This document shows positions 33,127-41,773 of a stretch of 64,000 nt of DNA, piece after piece; position 1 is the first letter of the stretch, and every line of letters starts with the position of its first letter. Source of the stretch: JAIOQJ01 sp963718635 (lineage in GTDB: Bacteria; Planctomycetota; Planctomycetia; Gemmatales; Gemmataceae); NCBI GenBank assembly GCA_963718635.1, contig OY970367.1, positions 1,488,001 through 1,552,000 on the forward strand. Reading direction: 5' to 3'. The position numbers and the translations under genes were made by a program. Under the pieces are notes generated by a model that saw only the letters and a program-made list of their open reading frames with translations, did not search any database and had not been told where the DNA came from.

Positions 33127-33866
33127 AACAATGCCGAAGCGCTCCGTGTGAACGCTCTCGCCAAGCCCGAAGTCGGTAAGTTCATCAACGAATACTTCTG
33201 CTCGTCGTACCAAAAAGTCGCGACATTCAAGATCGTCAACGGTCAAAAGCAAGGCGGCAACGTGGCGGCGTATTTCTGCGCCCCGACGGCCGTGTGCTGC
33301 ACTGCGTTGCGGGTCCAGTCGATGCCGGCACGTTTCTCAGCGAAGCCAAATGGATCGTGGCCAACGCCAAAAAAGCGATCGACGATTCCAAAGGAGACGG
33401 CGCCAAATTCAAAGCGATCATGCGCACTGCCCATGCCCGGAAGCTGCAAGACGATACGGGTCTGAGCGTCGAGGCCGTGACCTTCGATCCGCCCGAAGCA
33501 CAAGGCGAAAACGACTCTCTGACCTATCGCGATCCATCGGGTGTCTCACTGGCGCCAAAGCTGCCGCCGCCGCCGATCGATGGCCCCGACGTTCGGCTCG
33601 ACAAGGATGAATTGAACCGCCGACAGATGAACGAAGCGAAGAACGCCGGCGCTGCCCCCGTCATGGACGGGCGGGGCCGCCGATTCGTGCTAGGCAACGA
33701 AGGCCGAGTTCATCAAATCATGGCTGCCCATGCCATGATCAAGATTGAAAAAGTCTACGGCACCGTGTTTGAGAATATCCTCGGCGAAAAGATTTCGACC
33801 AAGCCGGTTGAAGTGGCCTCTCCCTTTTCGTGGATGAATAAGAAAGGCGAACGGATCCGCCAATGA
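33127..33866 (+). CDS. Thioredoxin-like protein, remainder (with one further frameshift)
   Basis: This continues the protein at 32887: NNAEALRVNALAKPEVGKFINEYFCSSYQKVATFKIVNGQKQGGNVAAYFCAP. A second break near 33285, at a CCCC run, leads into DGRVLHCVAGPVDAGTFLSEAKWIVANAKKAI. The rest, about 180 residues, is charged and ends KKGERIRQ. The AYFCxPDGRVLH segment is the thioredoxin-like strand found in several planctomycete secreted proteins. Whether the gene is functional depends on the TGA and the frameshift. Confidence 0.6.
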
Positions 33867-33939
33867 TAAGGCACGCCAGCAGTCAGGTGGAACACTTCTC
33901 GCTGTGTTCCACCCTGCTGGAAGGGCATACAATGCCCGA

Positions 33940-34428
33940 ATGAAGATTAACGATGTTCCGCCGGAAGCGGCTGACGAAAACCCCCGGCTTGAAGTGCGTC
34001 CCACCGAAAACCGCGGGCGAGGTGTTTTCGCTCTCGTGCCGATCTCGGCCGGGGCACATGTTTTGAAGTTTCAGGGCGCCATTCTCAAATCGGCCGAGTT
34101 GACGGACGACTTGCTTGCCATGCAGATCGGCCCGGACAAATGGCTCTGCTCCGACGGTTCCTTTCTCGATGATTGCGTGAACCATAGCTGCGAACCAAAC
34201 GCCGGATTCACCGAAGGCACGCCGGAGCTTTACGCGCTGCGAGACATTTCCATTGGCGACGAAATCACTTGGGACTACTCAACGTCGATCGGCGAGCCGG
34301 GTTGGACGCTCGACTGCCGGTGTGGGAGCAAAGTATGTCGCGGCGTCGTCCGCGCCTGGCCCGAACTGGAGCCGGAGGTTCGCGAGCGGCTTCGACCGAT
34401 CGCGCTCAAGTATTTGCAGGATGACTGA
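33940..34428 (+). CDS. SET-domain protein lysine methyltransferase-like protein
   Basis: From ATG 33940 (MKINDVPPEAADENPRLEVRPTENRGRGVFALVPI) the protein shows SET motifs: GRGVFA (AdoMet loop), NHSCEPNAGF (NHSC substrate/cofactor motif), GDEITWDYSTS (YxxDYSTS-type) and a post-SET CRCGSKVCRG cysteine cluster. SET enzymes methylate lysines with AdoMet. Bacterial copies are uncommon but recurring and may act on ribosomal or DNA-binding proteins. Monocistronic on the plus strand. Target unknown. Confidence 0.88.
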   Translation: MKINDVPPEAADENPRLEVRPTENRGRGVFALVPISAGAHVLKFQGAILKSAELTDDLLAMQIGPDKWLCSDGSFLDDCVNHSCEPNAGFTEGTPELYALRDISIGDEITWDYSTSIGEPGWTLDCRCGSKVCRGVVRAWPELEPEVRERLRPIALKYLQDD

Positions 34429-34475
34429 TTTGCCACTTGGGCTCATGTCAAAACTGTTCAAGCGAGATTTTAAAC

Positions 34476-35087
34476 ATGTCAACATTGACCCTTCCGACGC
34501 CGGTCACGTATCCCCGTCGCCCGTCAGCTCCATCTTCGCCACGACCTTTGCGCTGGACTTGCGAACAGTTTCATATGGCCGGCGATCACGGCCTCTTTGA
34601 AGGGCGGAACATAATACTGATCAACGGAGATCTCATCGAGATGCCGAGCACTAACCCTCCGCACACCACAGCGCGAACGCTTACGGAAATGCTGTTCGGC
34701 AAAGAATATCTGGTGCGAGGTCAAGAGCCACTCATCCTCGGCTCGACGATCGACCCGGTTCCCGACATTGCGGTCTTAAAAGGCAATGTCCGCGATTACG
34801 CCAAGAATCACTCTAAGACTGCATTGCTCATCGTCGAGATCAATGATTCATCGCTTGACTACGATACAACAACGAAGGCTTCTCTTTATGCTTCCGCTGG
34901 CATCGCCGACTATTGCGTAGTCGATCTGAATAATCGGCGTTTGCTCGTATACCGAGATCCGGTTGCCGATGAGACAAAGCCTTTTGGATTCCGATATGCA
35001 AGCGTAGTACACTTTGCTGCCGGACAGGCAACCAGCCCTTTGGCTTTACCTAGCACGACTATCGACCTGGCGGAAATGCTGCCTTGA
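34476..35087 (+). CDS. Uma2-family (DUF820) endonuclease-like protein, copy 1
   Basis: The protein (from ATG 34476, MSTLTLPTPV) shows the Uma2 layout: RWTCEQFHMAGDHGLFEGRNIILINGDLIEMPS, PVPDIAVLKGN and LLIVEINDSSLDYDTTTKASLYASAGIADYCVVDLNNRRLLVY. The E/D...VEI...D...K set fits a PD-(D/E)XK nuclease-like fold. Uma2 proteins are widespread in planctomycetes and cyanobacteria with no settled role. A close paralogue follows 57 bases downstream, so the pair arose by tandem duplication. Confidence 0.88.
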   Translation: MSTLTLPTPVTYPRRPSAPSSPRPLRWTCEQFHMAGDHGLFEGRNIILINGDLIEMPSTNPPHTTARTLTEMLFGKEYLVRGQEPLILGSTIDPVPDIAVLKGNVRDYAKNHSKTALLIVEINDSSLDYDTTTKASLYASAGIADYCVVDLNNRRLLVYRDPVADETKPFGFRYASVVHFAAGQATSPLALPSTTIDLAEMLP

Positions 35088-35144
35088 GGCTCCTTGCAGA
35101 AGCAAACCATCGCATCTGTCGGAATAGTATCTCGAGATTCAACC

Positions 35145-35402
35145 ATGTCGACTTTAACACTCCCTGCCCATTCGCAAACTGTTGTTCGCCCGGTTGTCCA
35201 GACGGCGCCCAAGCCGTTCCGATGGACTTGCGAACAATTCCACAGTCTCGGCGACTACGGCGTCTTCGAAGGAAAGAGCGTTATTCTCATTGATGGGGAG
35301 ATTTTAGACATGCCACCAGTCTGGAGGCCCCCACGACGTTTCACTAACGTTGATAGACCCAGTGATCAGAAGTCTCTTCTCCACGGGTTTCGTCGTTCGT
35401 AG
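35145..35402 (+). CDS. Uma2-family protein, copy 2, N-terminal part (frameshifted)
   Basis: From ATG 35145 (MSTLTLPAHSQTVV) to about 35318 the sequence is a paralogue of copy 1 (RWTCEQFHSLGDYGVFEGKSVILIDGEILDMPP). The frame then becomes random (VWRPPRRFTNV), while the next frame gives GGPHDVSLTLIDPVIRSLF. The full gene is 35145-35766. Confidence 0.8.
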   Translation: MSTLTLPAHSQTVVRPVVQTAPKPFRWTCEQFHSLGDYGVFEGKSVILIDGEILDMPPVWRPPRRFTNVDRPSDQKSLLHGFRRS

Positions 35403-35766
35403 TCAGATGTCGTTGGCCTTGGGACGAAGTATCGACCCCGTTCCAGACCTGGCTGTTGTCGCCGGTTCGCCCCGAGACTATTTGCAAAAGCCCACAACCG
35501 CCGTGCTCGTAATCGAGATCAGTGATTCGTCGCTTGACTATGACACAACAACGAAGGCTTCGCTTTATGCCTCCGCCGGCATTGCTGACTATTGGGTGCT
35601 CGATCTAAAGAATAGGCGACTGCTCGTTTATCGCGATCCGATCGCCGATGCAGCCGCGCCCTTCCAGTTCAATTACGCAAACATCATCGAGGCCTCTGCC
35701 GGCGCGATGGTGAGTCCGTTAGCCTTGCCGGCCGGCAAGATAGCGGTTGCAGATTTGTTGCCGTGA
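35350..35766 (+). CDS. Uma2-family protein, copy 2, C-terminal part
   Basis: Continuation of the paralogue: SLALGRSIDPVPDLAVVAGSPRDYL and VLVIEISDSSLDYDTTTKASLYASAGIADYWVLDLKNRRLLVYRDP, nearly identical to copy 1 over the nuclease core (LDYDTTTKASLYASAGIADY). Confidence 0.82.
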   Translation: MIDPVIRSLFSTGFVVRSQMSLALGRSIDPVPDLAVVAGSPRDYLQKPTTAVLVIEISDSSLDYDTTTKASLYASAGIADYWVLDLKNRRLLVYRDPIADAAAPFQFNYANIIEASAGAMVSPLALPAGKIAVADLLP

Positions 35767-35824
35767 TTGGGTAATTCGTATGTCCTCGCGCCTAATTTAG
35801 TATACATCGGCTCTTTAGCCCAAC

Positions 35825-35922
35825 GGTGGGTTGCGCAAAGCCTCCACCCACCCTACAAAACGTTTTCTTAGCGCCGTCAGCACGAATCTTGTAGGGCGGG
35901 TGGAGGCCTTGTGCAACCCACC
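35825..35922. repeat. Inverted repeat, GGTGGGTTGCGCAAAGCCTC family
   Basis: Two 34-base imperfect arms, GGTGGGTTGCGCAAAGCCTC... (35825-35858) and ...GGCCTTGTGCAACCCACC (35889-35922), enclose 30 bases. The repeat lies between convergent Uma2 copy 2 and the FAD oxidoreductase, where it could terminate both transcripts. Confidence 0.85.
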
Positions 35923-35928
35923 TTGTCT

Positions 35929-37560
35929 TTATTTCTTCCACTCCAGCGCTTGCTTGTCATCGAGCAAACGTTTCCGGAGTTTGGCAAAGTCAATCTGTTG
36001 CACCGCCGCTTTATCGTCAATGGCAAGCACGGCTGCGGTGGCGGCGCTTTGGCCGAGAATCATGAACACTGGCTCCATGCGAATCGAGCCATAAGCGATG
36101 TGAGAGCTCGACAGACAGACAGGCACGAGTAAATTCTCGCATTCCGCCTTCTTCGGGACGATCGATCGATAACTGATTTGATATGCGCCCTTCGGGCTTT
36201 CCTGGATGTCGCCCTCGTTTTGCACATTACCCTCTTTGGTCACAAAGCGCGTGCAATTGTGCGAATCCATGTTGTAGGAGCCCATGCCAACTGATTCAGG
36301 GGTCGCGCGCAGCCGACGGCAATCGAGCTCGGTATGAACGTAGTCGCCGATCATACGGCGTGCTTCGCGAACGTATATCTGGTGAGGCCAGCCGCCGTTG
36401 TCGATGAATTCATCTTTGGGCAAGCCCCATGCACTTACTTGCGTACGGATTTTTTCGGGAATTCGCGGGTGGTTGGCCAGTGCCCACATCAGGCCTTTCT
36501 GATAGGTTTCATGCTCTTTGAGAATTTTCTCCCGGTCGGCATAGCTGGCGTCGGGATATTTGTAATTTTGCCCGATATAGTCGGTGCTGACCGCATAATT
36601 ATTGTTGGTGTCGGTCTTGTTGTTGGGCATCATGTCGATCTTCAACGGTAGCCGATTGTCGCCCGCTTCAAAATTGCGGAATAAGAGTTCGTACTTCGCT
36701 TCGTCATAGCTTTCCGGCTTCGGCCAGGGGATTTGATTAGTCTTCGCTCCGCTCATACACATCCGGTAGCAATACGCTTGCAGCCGGCCGTCACCCTCGC
36801 CGTCTTCCGGCAAAGGATTGGAATCGATGCCATGCAATAAACCGCTCGTGGCATCGCCCGGCTTCACATAGGGATCGACCGCTTTGATGAATTTATGCGT
36901 ATGCGTCTGCCATTTGCGTTCGACGCCATTGAGCGTTTCGCCATATTTCTTGTTCGCCTCACGGCCGACATGATAACTCACTCCGGCCGCGGCCATCAGA
37001 TCGCCTTCATAGGTGGCGTCAACGAACATGGCGCCGCTGAAGATTTTACCTAATTCCATCGTGATCGAGACGATATGCGTTCCCTGCTTCTGAATGCCTT
37101 TGCCCGTGCGCTCGAGCCTTTCGCCGAAGAGGACTTCGATCTTTTCTTCTTTGAGCATTTCCAGCAAAATCGCCTCCGCGACGCTTGGCTCGAAGGTCCA
37201 CATGGCATCTTCTTTGGCGCGGTAAAATGGATATTTCTCGCGGTTGGCTAATTTCCAAACATCGGCATTGTCATAGTGTTTTTTGACCCGTTGATAGAAC
37301 TCGCGAGCGATGCCGCCGATCACCTCCTTGTTTCCCGAATCGGTGAAACCGAGGCCGCCAGTGGTCAGGCCGCCAACGTGCTTGCTAGGCTCGATGAGGA
37401 CAACCGTCTTGCCCATTCGCTTTGCTTGTATCGCAGCCGTAACGCCGGCCGAAGTACCGCCGTAAATCACAATGTCAGCCTCGGCAGCAGCCACAGAGGA
37501 TGCGAATGCGACGGTGCACATCAAGACAACGGATGAGAGTTTCATATTGAATGTTGCCAT
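35929..37560 (-). CDS. Secreted FAD-dependent oxidoreductase
   Basis: A signal peptide (MATFNMKLSSVVLMCTVAFASSVAAA) precedes ADIVIYGGTSAGVTAAIQAKRMGKTVVLIEPSKHVGGLTTGGLGFTDSG, the FAD-binding start of the glucose-inhibited/FAD_oxidored type common in planctomycetes. Other marks are DATYEGDLMAAAGVSYHVGREANKKYGE and the C-terminal FMILGQSAATAAVLAID (second FAD contact). The 540-residue size is typical. I start at 37560; 37545 (MKLSS) is an alternative. The related family members act on oxidised sugars or uronates, but the substrate here is unknown. Confidence 0.9.
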   Translation of the reverse strand: MATFNMKLSSVVLMCTVAFASSVAAAEADIVIYGGTSAGVTAAIQAKRMGKTVVLIEPSKHVGGLTTGGLGFTDSGNKEVIGGIAREFYQRVKKHYDNADVWKLANREKYPFYRAKEDAMWTFEPSVAEAILLEMLKEEKIEVLFGERLERTGKGIQKQGTHIVSITMELGKIFSGAMFVDATYEGDLMAAAGVSYHVGREANKKYGETLNGVERKWQTHTHKFIKAVDPYVKPGDATSGLLHGIDSNPLPEDGEGDGRLQAYCYRMCMSGAKTNQIPWPKPESYDEAKYELLFRNFEAGDNRLPLKIDMMPNNKTDTNNNYAVSTDYIGQNYKYPDASYADREKILKEHETYQKGLMWALANHPRIPEKIRTQVSAWGLPKDEFIDNGGWPHQIYVREARRMIGDYVHTELDCRRLRATPESVGMGSYNMDSHNCTRFVTKEGNVQNEGDIQESPKGAYQISYRSIVPKKAECENLLVPVCLSSSHIAYGSIRMEPVFMILGQSAATAAVLAIDDKAAVQQIDFAKLRKRLLDDKQALEWKK

Positions 37561-37611
37561 TGCAGTTCTCTCGATAAAGAGACGGACAAAATGAAGCAGC
37601 TGGTCAAGAAG

Positions 37612-37684
37612 CAAATGACAAAAAAATGTTTGGCAAAAATATAAAAAATTCTTATTTTTTTACCAAACATTTTTTTGTCATTCG
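37612..37684. repeat. AT-rich palindromic repeat ATGACAAAAA..GGCAAAAA, copy 1
   Basis: Arms ATGACAAAAAAATGTTTGGC and ACCAAACATTTTTTTGTCAT, each followed or preceded by poly-A/T, enclose about 20 bases. A related copy lies at 51306-51385. The hairpin sits between the hydrolase stop and the FAD oxidoreductase start on the minus strand. Confidence 0.85.
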
Positions 37685-37742
37685 CTTTAAACGGCGTCAG
37701 ACAAGATTTTCCGTACGTTTTTTGATTAAACGTGCTCAAAAT

Positions 37743-38594
37743 TTATTTCTTATTGGCGGGCAGTTTCCATTGTTCGTCGAAAAAGCCGGCGGTCACGATT
37801 TTGCCCGGCCAGCGGCTGTTGGGCGGAGTTGTAATATCGACGATCACGTAATCAGGCAATTTGGGAACTTGGCGGGCGTTGTTGAGATAGTCGTACTCGC
37901 GGAAGGTGAAGCCGCTGTTTAAGACTACGTATTTGTGCGGATTGAGCGGATTGGGATAGATCAACAACGGCATATGTGTTGCGGAATCGAAACTCTCATT
38001 GCCGCACACCAGCTTGTAGTCGCTCAAAGCAATAGGCAGTTTGTCGGCGATTTTTTTCAAGATGCTATTGCTCGATGCATCGCCCCACAGAACTAGATTG
38101 CTGTTCCTGATGTCATCTTCCGTAAGGTCCTTATCGTCTTTGATCGGCGCTTCGCCCCGGAACTGTTGCCGCCATTGCGTAGCGGCGTGCTTCATCTCGG
38201 CGTCGACCCATTTACTCGTCGCTTCATTGAGTGGTTTCCCGGTGGGACGAACCATCACGAAGGAATCGAGAAAGGCATCGTCGATAGGCCCCTGAAGACC
38301 AGGACGTTTGCGAAAACTTCTGTCGTGCGTATCGACGTCGACCGCGACCCAGCCCTTCACGCCTTTTCGTAGTCGAATTGCCCAGTTGCCGCCCCGATTC
38401 GGCTTCGGACCTTGTAACACGTTGCCGTCGATCTCAATCGTCACCGGTTGCCCCACGGCAAACATTTCATTCACCGGCATGACAACTAGCAATACATTGA
38501 CGTTTTTAGTCTTCAGCTTGATCGCAGATTGCCCAACAATCTCGGCATCTACTTCTGCACGTTCCCAATGCTGGTCTAACCCTTCGACTGTCAA
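37743..38594 (-). CDS. Alpha/beta hydrolase, C-terminal part (frameshifted)
   Basis: This continues the protein starting at 39736. Sense begins near 38703 (RKLELIEKIDKIAEKGRDPLPKKINFVTYTLRYNRCFWLTVEG) and runs through a possible Ig- or beta-sandwich-like segment to WGDASSNSILKKIADKLPI. No known domain is recognised in this C-terminal part. Confidence 0.75.
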   Translation of the reverse strand: MTVEGLDQHWERAEVDAEIVGQSAIKLKTKNVNVLLVVMPVNEMFAVGQPVTIEIDGNVLQGPKPNRGGNWAIRLRKGVKGWVAVDVDTHDRSFRKRPGLQGPIDDAFLDSFVMVRPTGKPLNEATSKWVDAEMKHAATQWRQQFRGEAPIKDDKDLTEDDIRNSNLVLWGDASSNSILKKIADKLPIALSDYKLVCGNESFDSATHMPLLIYPNPLNPHKYVVLNSGFTFREYDYLNNARQVPKLPDYVIVDITTPPNSRWPGKIVTAGFFDEQWKLPANKK

Positions 38595-38698
38595 CCAAAA
38601 GCACCGATTGTACCGCAGTGTGTACGTGACGAAATTAATCTTTTTGGGCAGCGGATCTCGCCCTTTCTCCGCGATCTTATCGATCTTTTCAATCAGCT

Positions 38699-39736
38699 CT
38701 AGCTTGCGCCTTTTTCGTAGCTGTGACCGGTTTTTGGGCCGATGATATGGGTTAGCTCCAAGCCTTCTTTCTTCATCGCCTTGGCCATGATGTCGGCAGC
38801 TTGTTTCTGGCCGTCAATCTCGCCGCTGTAGGCGACCGTGGGCAGGTTGTAGATGTTCAGCGCGTAATCGGTGCAGTCATACATGTGCCAAAGCTTTTGC
38901 TCGTACCAGGTCGGCTGTACCTTTTCATTCTGAAAAACGTGCAGGAACTCGGCGCTCTCGGCGAAGCCCGCCCCCGGCGCGGCGGCGCACCAAACGCTGG
39001 GGAAGTGTGTAGCGAACTGCCAGCAGGCGGCCCCGCCCATCGAGAAGCCACGCATCACCAGCCGATTTTCGTCGATGGCGTAATGCGCTTTCACGTTTCC
39101 CAGTGCTTCAAAACAATCGACCTCGCCCGCTAATTTGTTGGCACAGCAGTAGCGCCCATAAAGTTGCAGCGTGATGGCTTTTTCCGAAGTGAAAGGCCCG
39201 CCGTTTTTCTCGCAGCCTTGAATGAAGTTCAATTCGCTGAGCGTTTCACCACGGCCATGGCACCAGAGGTCTAGGCGTATCGGCGTTTTGAAATCGTAGT
39301 TCTTGGGGATGGCTAGGCCATAAGGCTGCACGCTGCCATCGATCTTCGAGCGATAGCCGCGAACCACGAGGCCGGTTTGCTTGGTCCAGAGAGGGTCGTC
39401 TTTCCGTAATTGAGCGAGGCGATCCTGGCCCGTCTTCAAGAGATTCTTGGCGGTCGCCACTTCTTTCACATTGAAGAACTCATCGTACTTGAGCGCATCG
39501 TGAACGGCCTTGTAATAGATCTCAACGTCAGGCGCCAAATCATGTTTGGCGATATGCTTTAAACCTTCGCCAAAAGCGACTAAGCCAAGTTCCAACTCTT
39601 CGCGATCGGCCGCGGGGATTTTCACGCCCGGAGGCGGCACACGCCGAACGTTGTCCGGCTGATTGTCCTTCGGGCCATCGGCATGGACAGCGGTGGGGGC
39701 AAGCAACAATAGCAACAGGCAGCAACGGTTTCGCAT
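38699..39736 (-). CDS. Secreted prolyl-oligopeptidase-type alpha/beta hydrolase, N-terminal part (frameshifted)
   Basis: From ATG 39736 (MRNRCCLLLLLLAPTAVHA signal peptide) the protein is a large secreted hydrolase. LDLWCHGRGE (oxyanion strand), LVMRGFSMGGAACWQFATHFP (nucleophile Ser in GFSMGG) and PTVAYSGEIDGQKQ (acid region) are visible. ELTHIIGPKTGHSYEKG supplies the closing His, right before the frame breaks near 38703. The remainder is the neighbouring fragment down to 37743. The whole protein of about 660 residues resembles planctomycete S9-like hydrolases with a long N-terminal helical domain. Confidence 0.85.
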   Translation of the reverse strand: MRNRCCLLLLLLAPTAVHADGPKDNQPDNVRRVPPPGVKIPAADREELELGLVAFGEGLKHIAKHDLAPDVEIYYKAVHDALKYDEFFNVKEVATAKNLLKTGQDRLAQLRKDDPLWTKQTGLVVRGYRSKIDGSVQPYGLAIPKNYDFKTPIRLDLWCHGRGETLSELNFIQGCEKNGGPFTSEKAITLQLYGRYCCANKLAGEVDCFEALGNVKAHYAIDENRLVMRGFSMGGAACWQFATHFPSVWCAAAPGAGFAESAEFLHVFQNEKVQPTWYEQKLWHMYDCTDYALNIYNLPTVAYSGEIDGQKQAADIMAKAMKKEGLELTHIIGPKTGHSYEKGAS

Positions 39737-39767
39737 GGAAAGTGCCTTTAAAGGGAGAGACATAACA

Positions 39768-40073
39768 GACGAGCCGAATTGCGTAAGCAATCGGGTTCTG
39801 TAGTCAGATTGCGGCGAGCCGAGCAGCGTAAGCTGCCGGGTCGATGGCGGAAGCCGGAATGCTCGTCGTCCCCACCCTCCCCCCGGCTTTGCGGGGGGAG
39901 GACGGGGTGGGGGGAACGGCTTTGGGTGCCGAGGCCCTTGTTAATGGGCTAAGCGCTCTGCCCCCACCCTACCCTCCCCCTGCAAAGCCAGGGGGAGGGT
40001 AAGAAAGGCTGCGCACTCTTCAAGGTTTCTGCATTCTTCATCCGGCAGCTTACGCTGCTCCGCTTGGCTGGCC
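39768..40073. repeat. Composite inverted-repeat block
   Basis: Several repeats are stacked. GACGAGCCGAATTGCGTAAG...CGGGTTCTG (39766-39799) matches a copy near 57316. GGCGAGCCGAGCAGCGTAAG...CTGCCGG (39813-39840) is mirrored by CCGGCAGCTTACGCTGCTCC...TGGCC (40042-40073). In between, CCCCACCCTCCCCCCGGC...GGGGTGGGGGG and CCCCACCCTACCCTCCCCC...GGGGGAGGGTAAG form GC-rich hairpins. The block fills the space between two minus-strand genes. Confidence 0.8.
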
Positions 40074-40094
40074 CATCGTCAACTCGCGCAATTT

Positions 40095-41123
40095 CTATTC
40101 CTGCGATTGCACCGGGCTGCGCGTGTCTTGCTTCTTCAGATCGTCGGTTTCGTGAAACTTGGTCTCTGCCTTCACGCGTTCGTTGAAGTCTTTCTCGAAA
40201 TCGATGAACGCCTGTTCGCGGCCAAACTCGTAGTAGAGAGTGTTCGCCAGCATGCTCTGTTTGGGAGGCAGATTCATCTTCGAGAAAACGGTCGTGTAGA
40301 ACTCGTTGATGTCGGGCACCTGTTTACTTGAGAATACGCCCACGTAAAGATGCGTTTTCGGCACATTGGCTTGAACTAAAACTTCGCCAGCCGGCTTGTC
40401 GCGCAGTCCGAGCCATTTGTCGGCCATGTCGCGCGGGGGATACGAAAATTGTTTGTCGTTGAACGGCGCCGGGGCATAGCGTAGCGGTTCCTGCATCTGC
40501 TGCCGTTGGAAATTGACCGGGGGCGGCTGTTGCTTCAGCTTGGCCAGCACGATGGAATTCAGCGCCTTATACTTGCCAGCTTCAATCAGATCCGACAAGC
40601 CTTTGTCGAAGGCCGCGGGGTTGTTGGCGTCGCGCAGTTCTTTTTGGGCCAATGTGCGGATTTTGGCGGCCAGTGCATCGGCTGCTTCCTGGGCTTTCAC
40701 GCGCGCCTTCTCCATTTTCCAAGCTTTCACGATTTCCGCATGGATCTCGGCCGGCAACGGGTTGTCCTTATCGTCGAAGCGGTTGTAAGTTTTTGCTTCG
40801 CGGTCGTCTACTTTCCAAGTCAAGTAAACGGGCTTGGAATAGTCGAGCGACATGTTGGCAACCATGGGCGTATACAAAGAGGCTTCGATCGGCTGCTTGC
40901 TCGCGTCGCCAAAGAACAATTCGGTGATCATTGCTTGCGCGTTCGGCCCTGTCTTAATGTCGGCGAAGACCTCTTTCAATTCCGAATCATCCAGCAGTCG
41001 GTATTTGTCCTTCAAGCCGCTGCTCTTACCGGTGGGCGATTGCCGATGCGTACGGATCCAGTGGTCGACTATTTCCCGGGCCTCATTGTTGGAATCGTGG
41101 ATCTTCTTCGCATCGAACTTCAA
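40095..41123 (-). CDS. SurA/PpiD-like membrane protein, fragment 4 (C-terminal)
   Basis: The fragment reads on from near 41195 (DIRSKIKPDDDKADPLSKQKKPLKFDAKKIHD) and consists of charged helices, with WKMEKARVKAQEAADALAAKIRTLAQKELRDANNPAAF. It ends FERVKAETKFHETDD. Only helical character is visible. It completes the protein begun at 42879. Confidence 0.65.
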   Translation of the reverse strand: MKFDAKKIHDSNNEAREIVDHWIRTHRQSPTGKSSGLKDKYRLLDDSELKEVFADIKTGPNAQAMITELFFGDASKQPIEASLYTPMVANMSLDYSKPVYLTWKVDDREAKTYNRFDDKDNPLPAEIHAEIVKAWKMEKARVKAQEAADALAAKIRTLAQKELRDANNPAAFDKGLSDLIEAGKYKALNSIVLAKLKQQPPPVNFQRQQMQEPLRYAPAPFNDKQFSYPPRDMADKWLGLRDKPAGEVLVQANVPKTHLYVGVFSSKQVPDINEFYTTVFSKMNLPPKQSMLANTLYYEFGREQAFIDFEKDFNERVKAETKFHETDDLKKQDTRSPVQSQE

Positions 41124-41160
41124 CGGCTTTTTTTGCTTGCTTAGTGGGTCGGCCTTATCA

Positions 41161-41748
41161 TCATCCGGCTTGATTTTGCTGCGAATGTCCTTGAGTCTGT
41201 TGCTCCAACGATTCCAGATCCTTGCGAGCGATCAGTTCGGGTCGCTTGGACGCCAAGGCAGCGGCGGCTTGAGCGGTGTAAGCCCGAGTTGGGTCGGCCG
41301 GCAGATTGGCCAACAACGGTCCTACGACCGTCAAATGCCATGACGGGCTATAGGGCGCCACCGCGAACTGCATCCCCAGTTTGACGCGTTCACGCGTCTC
41401 CAGCAGGTTGACCAGATTATCGAACGCCCCGACAGCGGAAGCGATATTGGCCATCGGATTCGTCATCACGGCCAGCTGGGCAGTGAGGGCAGCGGCGGGC
41501 AACGGCTGATAGATGTTGGCATCCATCGGCTGGGGAAACCGTCGAAACAAAGGGTCTTCATTGCGATCGAATAAGCCAAAACGATTGCGATAGACGTTCA
41601 TACTGCGTTGCATTTCTTCGTTGATCGCCCAGGGCTCGGTCATTTCGGGAGACAGAATCGTCAAAGCGCCTGGTAATGGGCCCACCCCAATATAGGTGGG
41701 GTTAAAGCCGGCCGCGATCACGCTGGCGGCCTGCATCAAGGGCTGCAC
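41161..41748 (-). CDS. SurA/PpiD-like membrane protein, fragment 3
   Basis: Sense starts near 41805 (SRVEFVGVDSSNPAYKQVQPLMQAASVIAAGFNPTYIG). Hydrophobic stretches occur (PLPAAALTAQLAVMTNPMANIASAVGAF). The frame breaks again near 41195. Confidence 0.6.
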   Translation of the reverse strand: MQPLMQAASVIAAGFNPTYIGVGPLPGALTILSPEMTEPWAINEEMQRSMNVYRNRFGLFDRNEDPLFRRFPQPMDANIYQPLPAAALTAQLAVMTNPMANIASAVGAFDNLVNLLETRERVKLGMQFAVAPYSPSWHLTVVGPLLANLPADPTRAYTAQAAAALASKRPELIARKDLESLEQQTQGHSQQNQAG

Positions 41749-41773
41749 CTGCTTGTAGGCCGGATTGCTCGAA

